The translations under genes and the position numbers were made by a program. The notes beneath the pieces were generated by a model, which was given only the letters and a program-made list of their open reading frames with translations, did no database searches and had not been told where the DNA came from. Below, one piece after another: positions 52,861 through 64,000 of a stretch of 64,000 nt of DNA (position 1 is its first letter; each line of letters begins with the position of its first letter). The stretch is from NCBI GenBank assembly GCA_016165875.1, contig JABBOT010000029.1, positions 1,286,639-1,350,638 on the forward strand, written 5' to 3'. The DNA comes from Acanthopleura granulata. Its lineage: Eukaryota > Mollusca > Polyplacophora > Chitonida > Chitonidae.

Positions 52861-54374
52861 AAATCCAATACGGCCGCCATGTCACATGTCCAAAATTTTC
52901 CGAAAGTTTAGGTGCAAAACTTCAGGTTTCTACGAGAAACATACTGAAGTTCCATAGCTGTGTAATGTGCTGTTTTCTGAAAAAACGCGGGACAAAGTTG
53001 CTGACAATAATAATAATAATCAAAGCTGTTATCCCAAAGCGTTGCCGAGATCCACTCTATTTCCTATTTACCACATCTAGTAATCCAGTGATAACTTTAT
53101 GATAATATAAGAGAGAAAAAATATAACACAAAAGATTGAAAAAGAAAACCAACTGGATTTGAACCCGTGACGACTAAGTATCACCCACAATGGGACTATT
53201 ACTAAAAAACAGCCAAAGACATAAAAGACCCCATTCTCATAGTAAACTGCACTCAGCCATGTGTAGCTTTACAGTTATAATAGTTTTCTATCACGTGGCC
53301 TCTAAACGCGTGCCAATTTTGCTTTTCCCTCTTTGTAAAGTACATATCTCACCCTTTGCACTCCGTAACTTTCAGAAATTACAGCTGCAACGGTTTTCTG
53401 TAACGTGGCCTCCAAATATGGTGAAAATTGCATTTTTCGAATTTGGATCGTAATTTGCATCAAAGTATACATGACAGGCAATAAGATCAGATTCATGATC
53501 GAGACGTCAAACTACATCAGATAGCATCATTAAAATACTTAAACTCTAAAAGTTTTGGTCACCTGACAGCTTTGGTAATCAGTGCACTTCTACAATTTTC
53601 AAGGAATGAAAATGATTTTTGCACACGTAATTGGCCCCGACGTATTGTGTCTGCATTTTAAATTTCAACTCGATCGGATAAACCCTTCTGGAGAAAATGG
53701 CATGTCAACGCATTATATTCATGTCAATGTGGCGTCCAAAGTAGGTCAGGTTGAAAAAACAAAATTTGTGGGGAAAAAGTTCCATGTAACAATGATAAGA
53801 AATAGGCTGGAACTGAACGTCAGAGTGCTAGGATTAGTCTGCAGTGCCTAATAATTTCATGATTTTCACTTGAAAAAAATAGAGAGAAAAGACTAGCAGG
53901 ATTTAACTGGATTTGAACCTGAGACTGCTAGGCACGGCGTTCATTGGGACTATCGTGAAAGCCAGTGAAAAGAAAATAAATAGTCCTGTCAGATGCAAGG
54001 GCTCTGTCACATGGAGGGAGAGATTCTACCTTTCATCTACTGGTCCCAGCGCCAGACAAATTAGATTACCTCGCTCGAGCCAGCCAAACCACAGGTAGGG
54101 AGAGACTGTGCCTTTGATCTATTTCTGCCATATTGTTCAAATGGGACAATTTTGAGAAATTTTTGTTGCTTTCTTAGCAAAAACTTCACAACTCTACAAT
54201 GTACGAAACTAGTTCTTGTAGCTGTGTAACCCTGACAACAAGGAGCACCAGATGGTATTTTGGTAAAGAGAGATTTTAGGGAGTGTTTAGTGGTGACGTA
54301 ATTTTTACGTAACTGTCGAGATCAATACCAGCCTAATTTGCCTATCAGATTTCACATGTAAGGTTAACTGAGGA
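52861..54374. other. Right flank: diverged repeat R sequence
   Basis: It begins with AATACGGCCGCCATGTCACA, recalling AAAATGGCCGCCAGGTCACG at 36.6 kb in repeat R. Two tRNA-like B-box segments (TGGATTTGAACCCGTGAC at 53,156 and TGGATTTGAACCTGAGAC at 53,910) suggest SINE remnants. No gene is seen. Confidence 0.5.
53195..53530. repeat. Dispersed repeat R, copy 6
   Basis: Shares CGTGGCCTCCAAATATGGTG, GGATCGTAATTTGCATCAAA and the exit motif GAGACGTCAAACTACATCAG with the copies at 34-38 kb, on the same strand. Confidence 0.75.
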
Positions 54375-54772
54375 GAAAAGGCGGTTGGTCAGTAAGCGGG
54401 ACGGACGTGTTTTTCCACTTGTAAGCTGAGCTTATGTTGTTGTTGCACTCCAGTTGCTTGTACCTGACTAAATCTGTGTAATTTTCAAAGTAAATGTATA
54501 TAGTTAAGTAGGTTAGCGTGATTGTATATAGTCTATAGTGATTTTGTAGCATAAATGATCTATTGCTCTGTGAGGTTAGCTGATTCTTGTACATTGCACT
54601 GTTACTCTTGAACTAACAAGGGCTCCTTTCGTCTTTCACCTTGGTCTCTGCGTCGCCCCATAGGCACCCCTCCTCTCTCCTAACTATATTGTAAATAATC
54701 TCACTGTGCTTGCCTAGTTTATTTAGGATACTGTTAGTCATTTGAGCTACAGTGGAGGCCGATGACAACGAT

Positions 54773-55915
54773 ATGGACTTTACTGAGGTGCGACCTTCAG
54801 GGAGGGGCAAGAGGGTGCGAAATAGACATAACAGCGATGAAGGCGAGGACGGAAAGAAAGCACGAGAAGATGAAACAAACTGTAGTTCAGATGTTGTTAT
54901 GTCGGGTGTAGGTGGATTACCTGTGTGCTCGTTGAAGCCTGTAAAATTTGGTGAAGCCTTACATGAATTTTTTGGGAGGGTGAAGTCCGTGAAAGGACTG
55001 CTATTAGGTGACTTGCAGATAACATGCTCGGACAGGGGCCAGGTCAAGCGTTTGCTTAGGCGGACTTCAGTAATGGGCAAAGACATACAGTGCTGCCAGC
55101 CATCCATGTCGTCATATAAGGGTGTCATGTATGGTGTGGGAGAAAGTGTAACAGCTTTGGAAATCCAGATAGCTTTACGTAAATAGAAATGCATTAAAGC
55201 TGAACGGTTGAAAAGGGGTAAAGATCGTCAGGTATCATCTTGCATTTTGCTTTATTTTGATTGAGATGACCTTGAGAAGTGTTCTTAGGATATGAGAAAT
55301 TTACTGTAAAGCGTTATATCCTCCAGTGTTGAGATGTTTCCGTTGCTTGTAGAGGTTCCTCTCGCTGCTCCCGCTGTGGTGGCTCTCATGACTATGAGCA
55401 ATGTCCAAACATAGCCTCCTCCAAATGTGTCAACTGTGGAATTAGCCACAGTGCTGCTTATATCGGCTGTCCTGCCAGGAAGGAGGCAAGTAAGGCTCAG
55501 TAAATCAGAATTACCGAGAAGAATGTCTCGTACTCCGCAGCTTTAAAATCTGTCCGCAACGCTTGTCCCGAACACACTTATCCCGACCATATACAGTCCG
55601 ACCAAAACACCTAGAGGCCTTGAGCATGTGTCACACCCGAAACCACCTATCCCTAAACCCAGACCACAAACTAATTCTATTGGCGTACAGACAGACAATG
55701 ACATGGCTATCCAGACGGACCACGGTTCTTATGTTACCCTCGCGAATGTTGTGGCAATAATATCAGAAATTTTATTTCATTGTGCTATAGTTCCTAAGAA
55801 CTCGGAAGTTATCAGTTTCATCGCTGACTGTGCTCGTCGCCATCTAGGTAGTGAGACTTTCGTTCCCTCAGAGCTTGTGGCTCTGCTGAAGCAAACGAAA
55901 ATCGCCGGTAAATAA
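54773..55915 (+). pseudogene. LINE ORF1, gag-like with zinc knuckles, broken
   Basis: Opens at ATG 54,773 (MDFTEVRPSGRGKRVRNRH), with an acidic/basic N-terminus. Intact to 55,186, then broken by several stops. Around 55,350-55,500 another frame shows two knuckles, CSRCGGSHDYEQCP and CVNCGISHSAAYIGCP. The last part (55,628-55,915, SIGVQTDNDMAIQTDHGSY) ends at TAA 55,913. ORF1 proteins of this type bind the element RNA. Confidence 0.75.
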
Positions 55916-55916
55916 T

Positions 55917-58900
55917 GAATTATACAAGAAATCTAAAAATCCGCGTGTTTATATTTCTCACGATGCTTTCTGTATACTGCATAAAAACATTCAGTCTTTG
56001 TTTGCTCATGGTCAAGAATTCAAAGTTTTCTTGGCTGATCTTAATGTTGAGCCTGATGTAATTTGTCTCCAAGAAACATTTCTCAAACCTAAGTATAACC
56101 TACATTCCGAGGATATGTCATGAAAAGAACTGACAGAACTGGCATGGCCAGAGGTGGGCTGGCTATGTTGATGAAAAGTAGTATTTCATTCACGGAAATT
56201 TGTTTCCAGAATTCCGTAGTGTTGAAGTCCAGGGATTCCAAATTTTCCTTACTGAGGGACGGGTTGTGAACGTAGTAAACCTATACAACGTTTGTAATAG
56301 ACTAGATATTTCTGAGCTCAGTGCCATTGTATCGACCACTAAGGGCCCTAAAATAATCTGTGGTGATTTTGATGCACATAATGTGTTGTGGGGTAGCTCA
56401 TCAACTGATGCCAGCGGTTCTGTAGTTGAAGACTTCATTGAAGATAATGATCTAATTATGTTAAATGACGGATGTGGAACAAGACTCGACGTCCGCTCGG
56501 GCAAGTTATCTGCCCTTGATTTGACCTTGTGCTCCAACGAGTTATGTCCTGGTTTTTCATGGTATGTGGACTACGATTCACCTAATGGCATTGATCACTA
56601 CCCTGTGGTGGCTGCATTTGGGGTATCACCACACTATAATGATGTAGATAACCAGCCTAGATGGAAAATACAAAGAGCTGATTGGAATACCTATGCCACT
56701 GAATGAATCCGTTGTTTCTGATAACATTGATCAATTTACTGACAACATTATAGGCGCTATCAATTCTACAGCCAGTGTCTCCATTCCGAAGTCATCAGGG
56801 GCGGTCTGGTCGAAGCCCCCAGTTCCATGGTGGACAACAGAGTGTGCTGATGCCATAGGTCAGCGTAAGAGAGCTAAGAACAGAGCATCTCACCCCCGTC
56901 TGATCAACGATATCGTTTTTTATCGAAAATGTAAGACTATTGCGCAGTGTACAATCAAGTAAGCCCAGAAAGGCGACTTGCGAAAGTACTGCTCTGGCAT
57001 TACTAGTTCAACACCACTGAAGAGGTTATGGGCCCAGGTGAAGGCACTAAGTGGGGCTAAGAAGTCTAATAATATTCCTACTTTGATATCTGATAACTCA
57101 TTTTGTGTTAGTCTTTGATAAGTTTAATCTACAAGCGGAAAAGTTTGCTCACGTTTCAAGTTCTAGCAACTTTGATTCTGATTTTGTCAAACACAAAGAA
57201 CAACAAGAACTGCTCCATAGTTTTGATAATATTTTGTTCGATGACCTGGCCATTAATGACGAATTTTCTCTCCTGGAACTCTAGCAAGCTCTGAGTGGGG
57301 GAAAAAAGATTCCACATCAGGTGAGGACGGGGGCATATTACTCTATGTTGAAAAACCTACCTGATGAATGCCTTAAAATTATGTTGTTGTTGTACAACAC
57401 TGTTTGGTAAAGAATGAGCCTCCCGTCGTGCTGGAAAACAGGCAGTGTGATAACTATTGCCAAGTCAGGAATGAATGTTACAGAGTCGGGGTCGTGCCGT
57501 TCAATAGCATTAACATCAGTGCTGCGTAAAACGATGGAGACCATGGTAAACTCCAGACTTGTGTGGTTTCTAACTAAAAATAATATACTTTCAGACGTGC
57601 AAAGTGGGTTTAGAAATAACCGCAGAACATCAGATCATTTAGTGCATTTAGAGTCCTCTATCCAAAAGTCATTTTTAAGCAGAGAATCTGTCTTGGCTGT
57701 GTTCTTGGATATAGAGAAGGCATACGGCATGATACGGAGAAGAGGGTTGCTCATCAAGATGCAGAATATTGGTATCGGAGGTAAAAGGCTCGGATGGGTG
57801 AAAGGATTTTTGTCTGAGAGAGTTATACGAGTTCGAATTGGCAAGACCTACTCAAATCCAGTGAATATTGAGAATGGCACTCCTCAGGGTAGTGTAATAT
57901 CTCCCACTCTTTTCAACATTGCTATAAACGACTTGCCCACTTCTTTCATCCAATGATCCCTTGTACTCTTTTTGCAGACGACAAAGCTCTTTGGTTCCAG
58001 TGCCAGGATCTGAACGCTGCAAAGTGGCACATCCAACAGGCTCTAGATGCAATATCACGATGGAGTAAACTTTGGGGGTTCCGTTTTTCGTGTAGGAAGT
58101 CAGAGGCGGTTGTGTTCAGGAAGAGGAGGATTTTGCCGCATATATCACTTAAGCTCGGTAACACCAAGGTAAAGCTGTCCTCATCCTTCCGAGACTTGGG
58201 TGACACTTTTGACACCAAGTTGACCTGGCGCAAACACATTGATAATATTGTTCTCAAATACAAAAAAGTGCTTTTGATGAGGTCTATATCTGGGAAAAGC
58301 TGGGGAGCTGTTTATAAATCCTTACTTTTAATATATAGATGGTTAATCCGATCCAGGCTCGATTGTGGATGTGAAGCTTTTGATTCGGCCTGCGATACTT
58401 TAAAATCTAGACTTCAGGCCCACTGTCAGGAATGGCCTGTCTCAATCAGACGCAAACTGCACACAGCAAAATTTGGTATAAAGTTAGAAAGCTCTCTACA
58501 TAATTCAGCCAGTTCAGTGTTTTCACCATCTTGTTATGATTCTCTCTATTATGTCAACAAAAAGTCACAGCCTTTCATTGTTCGTACCCAGGATATTTTG
58601 CAGAGTCCTGGGGTCAATATCGGACGTTTACATAAGGAATGTGTCCCGCCATCTCCCCCCTGGAAGGTCCAACCACCATCGGTATACATGGACCTGCACT
58701 TTCAGGTCCAGAAATCCGAAAGTCCTCGTCATATTTCTGTGATTTCTAACGAATACGTAAGCAACAATTGGTCTGCATACATGCAAATTTATACAGATGC
58801 CTCTAAGTGCCCTGCTACTGGTAAGGTTGGAGCTTTGGCTTGCGTACCAGAATTGCGATATGAAAAAGTTCTTAGATTGTCGAATAACCTGTCTGTATAT

Positions 58901-59640
58901 TCAGCAGAACTGTATGCAATTCTGAATGCTCTGCTCTTTCTTTTGGATGTAAAACCATTAAGATCGGTTACATTCACAGACTCTCTTAGTGCTTAACAGT
59001 CAGTGACGTCATTTAAGTGAACAAAATGCTACCCTGTCCTGTGCGAAGTAGTTTTTCTGTCGTCCTCTCTGTTCTTTGCTGGTCTTGACATTTGCTTCGC
59101 TTGGGCTCTAGGGGGTTCTGGGGGTGTCCGGCAATGAACAAGCAGATAGACTAGCCAAAAACTCCCTAAGGCTGCGTGATGTCACCTCTAATATCAAACT
59201 GACCATATCCGAGGCCCTAAGTGAAGTCAAGTCATTGACATTTAAACTATGGCAAACTGAGTGGGACGCCTCAGAAAAGGGTCGTTTTTATCACTCATTT
59301 AACCCTGTTGTCAAATTTCACAACAGCCTCCCTTTTTGCTTTTCTAGCAGAAAAGCAGAAATCCTGTGCTTCCGACTTCGGTCAGAACACCTCCCAGTTA
59401 ATATCTACTTAAAAAAGATTCAAGGCAAGAGATTCAGGTCTGTGTGATGTTTGTCAAGCAGAGGAGACCATCCATCATGTTTTACGCGTGTGTCCGCAGT
59501 ACACTGCTCAGAGACAAATCCTTTTTTCTGACCTTGAAGACTTGGGAATTATTGGCCCAACTCTGAGAACTGTGCTCTGTCCACCGAGGAATGCAGGTTT
59601 GGTTTTGGGAAAAAAGCCGTGGGAAATTGTTTATGTATGA
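55917..59640 (+). pseudogene. LINE ORF2: endonuclease, reverse transcriptase, RNase H, broken
   Basis: Endonuclease: EPDVICLQETF near 56,050, GDFDAHNVLWGSS near 56,365, SALDLTLCSNE and GIDHYPVVAAF (usual S-D-H is I-D-H). Reverse transcriptase: SVLAVFLDIEKAYGMIRRRG near 57,700, NGTPQGSVISPTLFNIAI near 57,875, and catalytic FADDKALWF near 57,968 after a frame change. RNase H: QIYTDASKCPATGKVGALA near 58,785, SVYSAELYAILNALLF, FTDSLSA, and after a break SGNEQADRLAKNS near 59,127. C-terminal zinc pattern CDVCQAEETIHHVLRVCP near 59,442; stop at 59,638. At least five frame changes. The RNase H domain points to the I/R1/Jockey side of LINE diversity rather than RTE or CR1. Confidence 0.85.
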
Positions 59641-59849
59641 TCCACAGATTTTAGACTGCACCATTGTGGCAGTAGCTCTCTGTGAATTGACTATGGTTGA
59701 TTAGAGCAGCCTAAATCCCTGAAACACACCCTAATGCCTTGGCGCAAATCATTCCATGGAATCGTCATGTAAACGATTATATGTAAGGTTAGCTGAGAAG
59801 GGCCATCCACCTAGAAACAGCAAATGGAAATTCTTTTCGATGTCTGGAC

Positions 59850-60160
59850 CCGTTTTTGAGACGAGGATTTTTGGCTTAACAATGAAATTCAAAATGGCCA
59901 CTAAATTATGTGACTAACCAATGGACACACAACGTCAAAAGTTGCTTCATATGTTCATTATTAAGACTGTAATGTTTGGATTCTCTACCGCTCGCAGTTT
60001 GTGAGATATTGCAATTTTACGAGCGGACTAATAACAATGATGATAATAATTCGAACGATTTCAAGAGTTGTCCCAAAGGGAACCTGTGTGGACCCCTAAT
60101 AATAATAATCCGAACGAAAACAAAAGGGATTCAAGTCTGAGTGGTTTGAACCCCTAATAA
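59850..60160. repeat. Repeat shared with 37,130-37,470
   Basis: Contains AATTCAAAATGGCCACTAAA, an AATGATGATAATAATTCGAA stretch and two GACCCCTAATAATAATAA / GAACCCCTAATAA ends, as in the left repeat zone. Confidence 0.6.
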
Positions 60161-60215
60161 TCTGAAGGATTTCATTAGGTGTCTCAGCCACTGGGCCATC
60201 CAGTAACAAAAGCGA

Positions 60216-60292
60216 TGTCTAACTAATGAAATATCACTTTTATCAGTAAAGGAAATCCCCGGATTTTAGTGATGTATAAAGAGTAAGTTGTT
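60216..60292 (+). repeat. Copy of the 75-bp dispersed repeat
   Basis: Matches 23,572-23,650 in inverted orientation and part of 24,412-24,452 in direct orientation (AACTAATGAAATATCACTT.TATCA). Confidence 0.55.
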
Positions 60293-61109
60293 TTACCATA
60301 AATACCACATACTCTTTTTTAGGTACTTGGATAAACACCTGTGCACATGTGAATAGTGTTATCGTTGATGGGGAGAAGATCCATAAAAAAGAACAAAACG
60401 AGTCACGCCAATCGATGCTGAGAGAGCGAGAAAGTGCTGCGCTATCAGCTCAGTTTGTTTAGCTCTGGCTCTCTGACATTGTAATCTCCAAACTGCAGCA
60501 GATGCTGGTGATAGTCCGAGATCCATCAGATCATCTCAAAGTATGAACTGCTTTTGTATCGCCTGGTGGTACCGTGGTACAAGCAAAGTATTGGAGCAAC
60601 AGGCATTAGGATTAACCTGGAAAGGGACGGTAAAAAGAGGAAGTAGAACTCTTGGTAATGTGGCCATTGATGAATGATGTGGTTGGCGAGTTGTTGCCGT
60701 TAGTGTTGCGAATTTCTGCCAGAGTGATGAAAACACCAAGACTAAGGAATTTAGAAAGGGACATCTTTGACAAGACACATTTGAAGTTACCAAACATGAC
60801 TACAAGCCACAAATTATAATGTTTGATATTTTGCATAAAGGTGACAATGGATAATTTAACTTCCCCACAAATCATCAAGGGCAACAGTTTTACATTTCTT
60901 TCATTTTTCAGTCAGTAACATTAGGGTATCTAGTATACCTGTGTGCAAATATATATTATAGGTGCTACCGTATCATGTTTTTGGCGGCAATATGTTAAAT
61001 ATGTTGACGTTTTCTCTACCACCAGAGCAGAGCGTTTTAAACCAGAATCTCTGATGAGACAGCAGCTCTACTGGTTGGGACAAAATTACCACAAAAATTA
61101 TGTGTGTAT
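60293..61109. other. Intergenic, nothing recognised
   Basis: No gene, RNA or clear repeat signal is visible. Confidence 0.4.
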
Positions 61110-61690
61110 AACCAACAATGGACAATCAAAATTGAAAATTACTACGAAATATATATCTTGATTCACTTGTGCCCAGTTTTTTTTAAAATTGAACAAAAAT
61201 TGTAACAGTAATTAGCATTTTGAAAGAAATGTTAACCTTTGCCATCTAAAGAGACAGACAGTCGGACAGCCGATCATCGAAATGGAAAATCAACACTACG
61301 ATTTAAGTCTAGACTTAAACCAATTTTTATTGAAATTGAACAAACCCTGTGAGAGGAGTTACAGTGTTTTTAAAGATATGTTTATACTGGATGAACAGAC
61401 AGACGGACAACCGATCATCGGAAGTAAAAATCGATACTACGAATTATGTATCTTGATGTAGTCTACACTTGACCCAAGTTTCGTTGAAATCGAACAAAAA
61501 GTGTAGGAGGAGTAACCTTATGAAAATGTAAACATATTCCGTATAAACAGACACTCAGACGAACAACCGATCATCGAAGTAAAAGATCGACACTACGAAT
61601 TATGTACCTTGATGTCGTCTACACTTGACCCAAGTTTCGCTGAAATCGAACAAAAGCTGTAGAAGGGGTAGAGTTTTGAAGGAAAAGTTA
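61110..61690 (+). repeat. About 160-bp tandem repeat, 3-4 copies
   Basis: Each unit carries CAGACGGACAACCGATCATC, a CACTACGAATTATGTA.CTTGATG block, TTGACCCAAGTTTCG.TGAAAT and a GTAGGAGGAGTAA-like end. The first copy is partial and most diverged. Confidence 0.85.
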
Positions 61691-63420
61691 ACAGACGCCG
61701 GACAGACATGCACACTTGCATAACATACATACTTGCATAACCTAGAGATAAAAACCAAGTCACATAGCTTAAAAATTTCCAGCGTGAAGGCTCTGTTTGT
61801 GAGACATGTATACTGTCAACACTGTATTTGACAAATTGCTTCAGTTTTGAAATTTGATCAGAACAATGTTACTGTGTATTTTGACCATCGACTCACAAGT
61901 CTGACGACGTTTTCTATCAGTCATTGTGCCTTGGTACAGCGAATACTGATGTCCAGTAATATGTGCTTTCTCAAAATGGGAAATGTATTTTTTAACATTG
62001 TGGAGGTGTTTTGTGCCATATTCATTCCCTGTACATGTATGAGCAGGTAAATTTGCCAACAGTCTTTGAATTATGCATGCACATTTTAGGATTTGATCTC
62101 ACTAAAGGATCTCGACATGATATTGCAACTGGAGCCAGGGTTTAAAAATGGCTTGGAATTTAGATAGAGACTTTGTTTTCCGCTTACACCAAAGCATCTG
62201 TGGTTTCCGTATACATGTTGTGATCAACCTTTCCTCTTTTTAACAAAGTTTTCTTTATTTACATAGAGGTGCCGTCCATAAAGTGCGTACACTCAAATTT
62301 TTGACAGTCCTCCCCCTGTACGAATCTTAGGGGATACGCCCTAAACCCTCTGCCTCCCTCCCCAGCCCTTTTAGCAGCTAAAGGTATGTGTGACATCCCT
62401 TTTATTAAGCGGGTTGAGTGTGGTCCATAGATTCCACCATACAATCAAAATATTTGACAGTATAATTTGGTGGAAAAAAAGTAAAAAAAAAAAAAAGTCA
62501 TTGAATTATTTATATACTGTTTTTAATGCTCTGTTCACTCATTACAACTGTAATGTTAAGTGGTCTTTCACTTTGTCAGTATTTTTTTGCTGAATGTCGG
62601 AAGTAGAACATTGCTGAGGCCAAAAACTTTAGATGCTTCGAGAAACTGGACCCTGGGCATTTCCATACATGTGATACTTTGTAACACACATGAATGCAAA
62701 ATGAAACCAGAGTCCAATTTAACTTTACATGTAATTTTTATGCTGGTATTATGTTTGAACAGTATGGCCCGTTGGTTTCAATCTGGTTACCGTCTGCTTG
62801 CAAACGCATTTACAGATATAGGTGTATATCAGTGTGTATAGCCTTGCTGGAAATACGATTTGATCCAGAGACCTTTAAATGCCTAGGGTAAATATCGTAT
62901 ATTTATAGGCATGAAGCTAAGTAAAAGTTGGAATGGAATGAAAATCAATCGTGAGACTGAAAACCATTAACAATTAGGACATTTATTTCATTGGGTTAAA
63001 CAAATTCATGTGATGTTTTTCAAAAATTTGCTGGATATCCCGAGGTAAATATGAAACAGATCTTCACAGTGAAGGGTAGGAAAACAGCAGAGAGTAACTG
63101 ATTTAGAGAAATTTATACAAACAAAAATGAACGGTGATGCTTTTGTTCCATTAATGATAGAGGTTGCTACAGTAGTTCTCTTGCTTCCTCCCCTGTAACG
63201 TGCAATTCTAGTGCTTCCGCCACTTATACCGTGCGCCGTCCAGGAAGAATCAGCGTACTGGAAACCTGTGCCTGTGCCAAGTGCGAAAAGTACATTTGGG
63301 GAGTTTAGGCTTCATCCACTCGTTTGAAGCAAAAAAGTCCTATGATTAGAAAGTCTTTTTGCGGTTCTGATTTGGTTGTTCATTGTTCAGTTCTCATGAG
63401 TCTCCTTTTTCCTCTTCTCT
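61691..63420. other. Intergenic with a possible MITE remnant
   Basis: Around 62,268-62,420 the text GTGCCGTCCATAAAGTGCGT followed by a C-rich tract resembles the ends of a common 'GTCCATAAA' MITE type. The opposite end was not found. Nothing else is recognised. Confidence 0.3.
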
Positions 63421-63424
63421 GTTT

Positions 63425-63575
63425 CAATCGAAGTAACTAAACAAGTAACAAGGAATTGCAAACGGAGCGACTAAACAAGTACCAAGGAACTGCAGACAGA
63501 GTGGCTAAACAAGTAGTTATCAATGACAAACGAAGTGACTAAACAAGTAACAAGCAATGACAATTCAAGTAGGTA
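63425..63575 (+). repeat. About 35-bp tandem repeat (GACTAAACAAGTAACAAGGA-type)
   Basis: Four degenerate units alternate ACTAAACAAGTA with GGAATTGCAAACGGAG-like words. Related AAGGCAACTGAATAA words recur at 63,840-63,930. Confidence 0.75.
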
Positions 63576-63649
63576 AACAACACGGTATGTGCAATGTTAA
63601 GTGTTTTGGGGGTGGGGGATGGGGGGTGGTAGTTATGTCAAGGACTGCA

Positions 63650-63745
63650 AGTCTGTTATTTCGCGCTTCGTCGTTTACTTTTTGGGCACTTCGTCGTTTA
63701 CTATTTGCGCACTTCGTCGGTGAATTTTTCGGCGTTTAGTCGTTT
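63650..63745 (+). repeat. About 27-bp tandem repeat (CACTTCGTCGTTTACT-type)
   Basis: Three to four units each contain CTTCGTCG followed by TTTACTTTTTGGG- or TTTACTATTTGCG-like sequence. Confidence 0.7.
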
Positions 63746-64000
63746 ATGTTTTCGGAGGCTCGTGCTGTTGGGTTAAGGGGGATAGTTGAGTGTTATGTTG
63801 TGTTATTTCCAGTAGGTGCAATATAAACTAACTAAACTAAGGCGAATCAAGGCAACTGGGTAACAAGGCAACTGAATAAGAAAGCAACCAAATAACAATT
63901 CAACTAAATAACAAATCGTGGGAAAGAAACGAAAAATCGCGGCAAAGAATAAAATCGCCTTAAAGAAAGGAAGGAATTCGGGACAAAGAAATGAAGGAAA

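Larger units (their letters stand above)
54375..59779 (+). mobile_element. Non-LTR retrotransposon (LINE, I/Jockey-like group), degenerate
   Basis: Gag-like ORF1 with CCHC knuckles is followed by ORF2 with AP-type endonuclease, reverse transcriptase, RNase H and a terminal CCHC. The block is probably bounded by a direct repeat: ATGTAAGGTTAACTGAG at 54,357-54,373 and ATGTAAGGTTAGCTGAG at 59,781-59,797, one mismatch in 17. Both ORFs carry frame changes and stops, so the copy is inactive. Confidence 0.85.

Noticed and set aside
53156..53930. tRNA genes suggested by GGATTTGAACC words
   Set aside because: Only the B-box half is present at both sites and the two sites are copies of one repeat.

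Overview
The window is eukaryotic DNA from an animal. It is AT-rich and gene-poor, has spliced genes with GT/AG introns, and is full of dispersed SINEs, MITE-like elements, minisatellites and a LINE. Two of the SINE families (one ending in a TAAA-type tail after a block about the 'GCCGTCGTATAAGTG' core, the other ending in the 'CGTCGTCATATGACTG' block) are of the kind I associate with mollusc genomes, so a mollusc or another lophotrochozoan is the best guess. That assignment is from recollection and was not tested. Layout: 1-11.5 kb is repeat-bearing intergenic DNA. A four-exon gene for a 566-residue, low-complexity protein of unknown function can be assembled from consistent splice phases at 11,596-15,812. 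After more intergenic DNA with a 50-bp tandem array (19.8-20.2 kb), a three-exon SLC10-family transporter gene of the P3 type (484 codons plus stop, signal peptide, large extracellular domain, GCCPGGGASN motif) lies at 21,925-27,498. From 27.5 to 34 kb I see no gene, only minisatellites and SINEs. From 34.3 to 38.9 kb, and again to the right at 53-54 kb and 60 kb, lie diverged copies of one dispersed repeat family. Between them, at about 38.9-52.9 kb, is the main feature: a decayed virus-like DNA transposon of the Polinton/Maverick (adintovirus-like) kind. Its gene set is a protein-primed-type family B DNA polymerase followed in the same unit by an SF1 helicase and HNH modules, a retrovirus-type (rve) integrase, an A32-type packaging ATPase, a double-jelly-roll-type major capsid protein, and about ten smaller proteins, several with membrane segments. 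The polymerase block reads rightward and the integrase block leftward and converging with it. ATPase and capsid genes read leftward. A membrane-protein gene, a penton-like gene and three smaller genes read rightward. Almost every gene carries frameshifts or in-frame stops, so this is an old integrated copy rather than a working element. Only the right-hand cluster (50.7-52.4 kb) and one membrane-protein gene (44.8-45.4 kb) are unbroken. The left terminal repeat was not found. A degenerate non-LTR retrotransposon (endonuclease, reverse transcriptase, RNase H and CCHC motifs), probably bounded by a 17-bp target-site duplication, occupies about 54.4-59.8 kb. The last 4 kb holds tandem repeats and no gene I can support.
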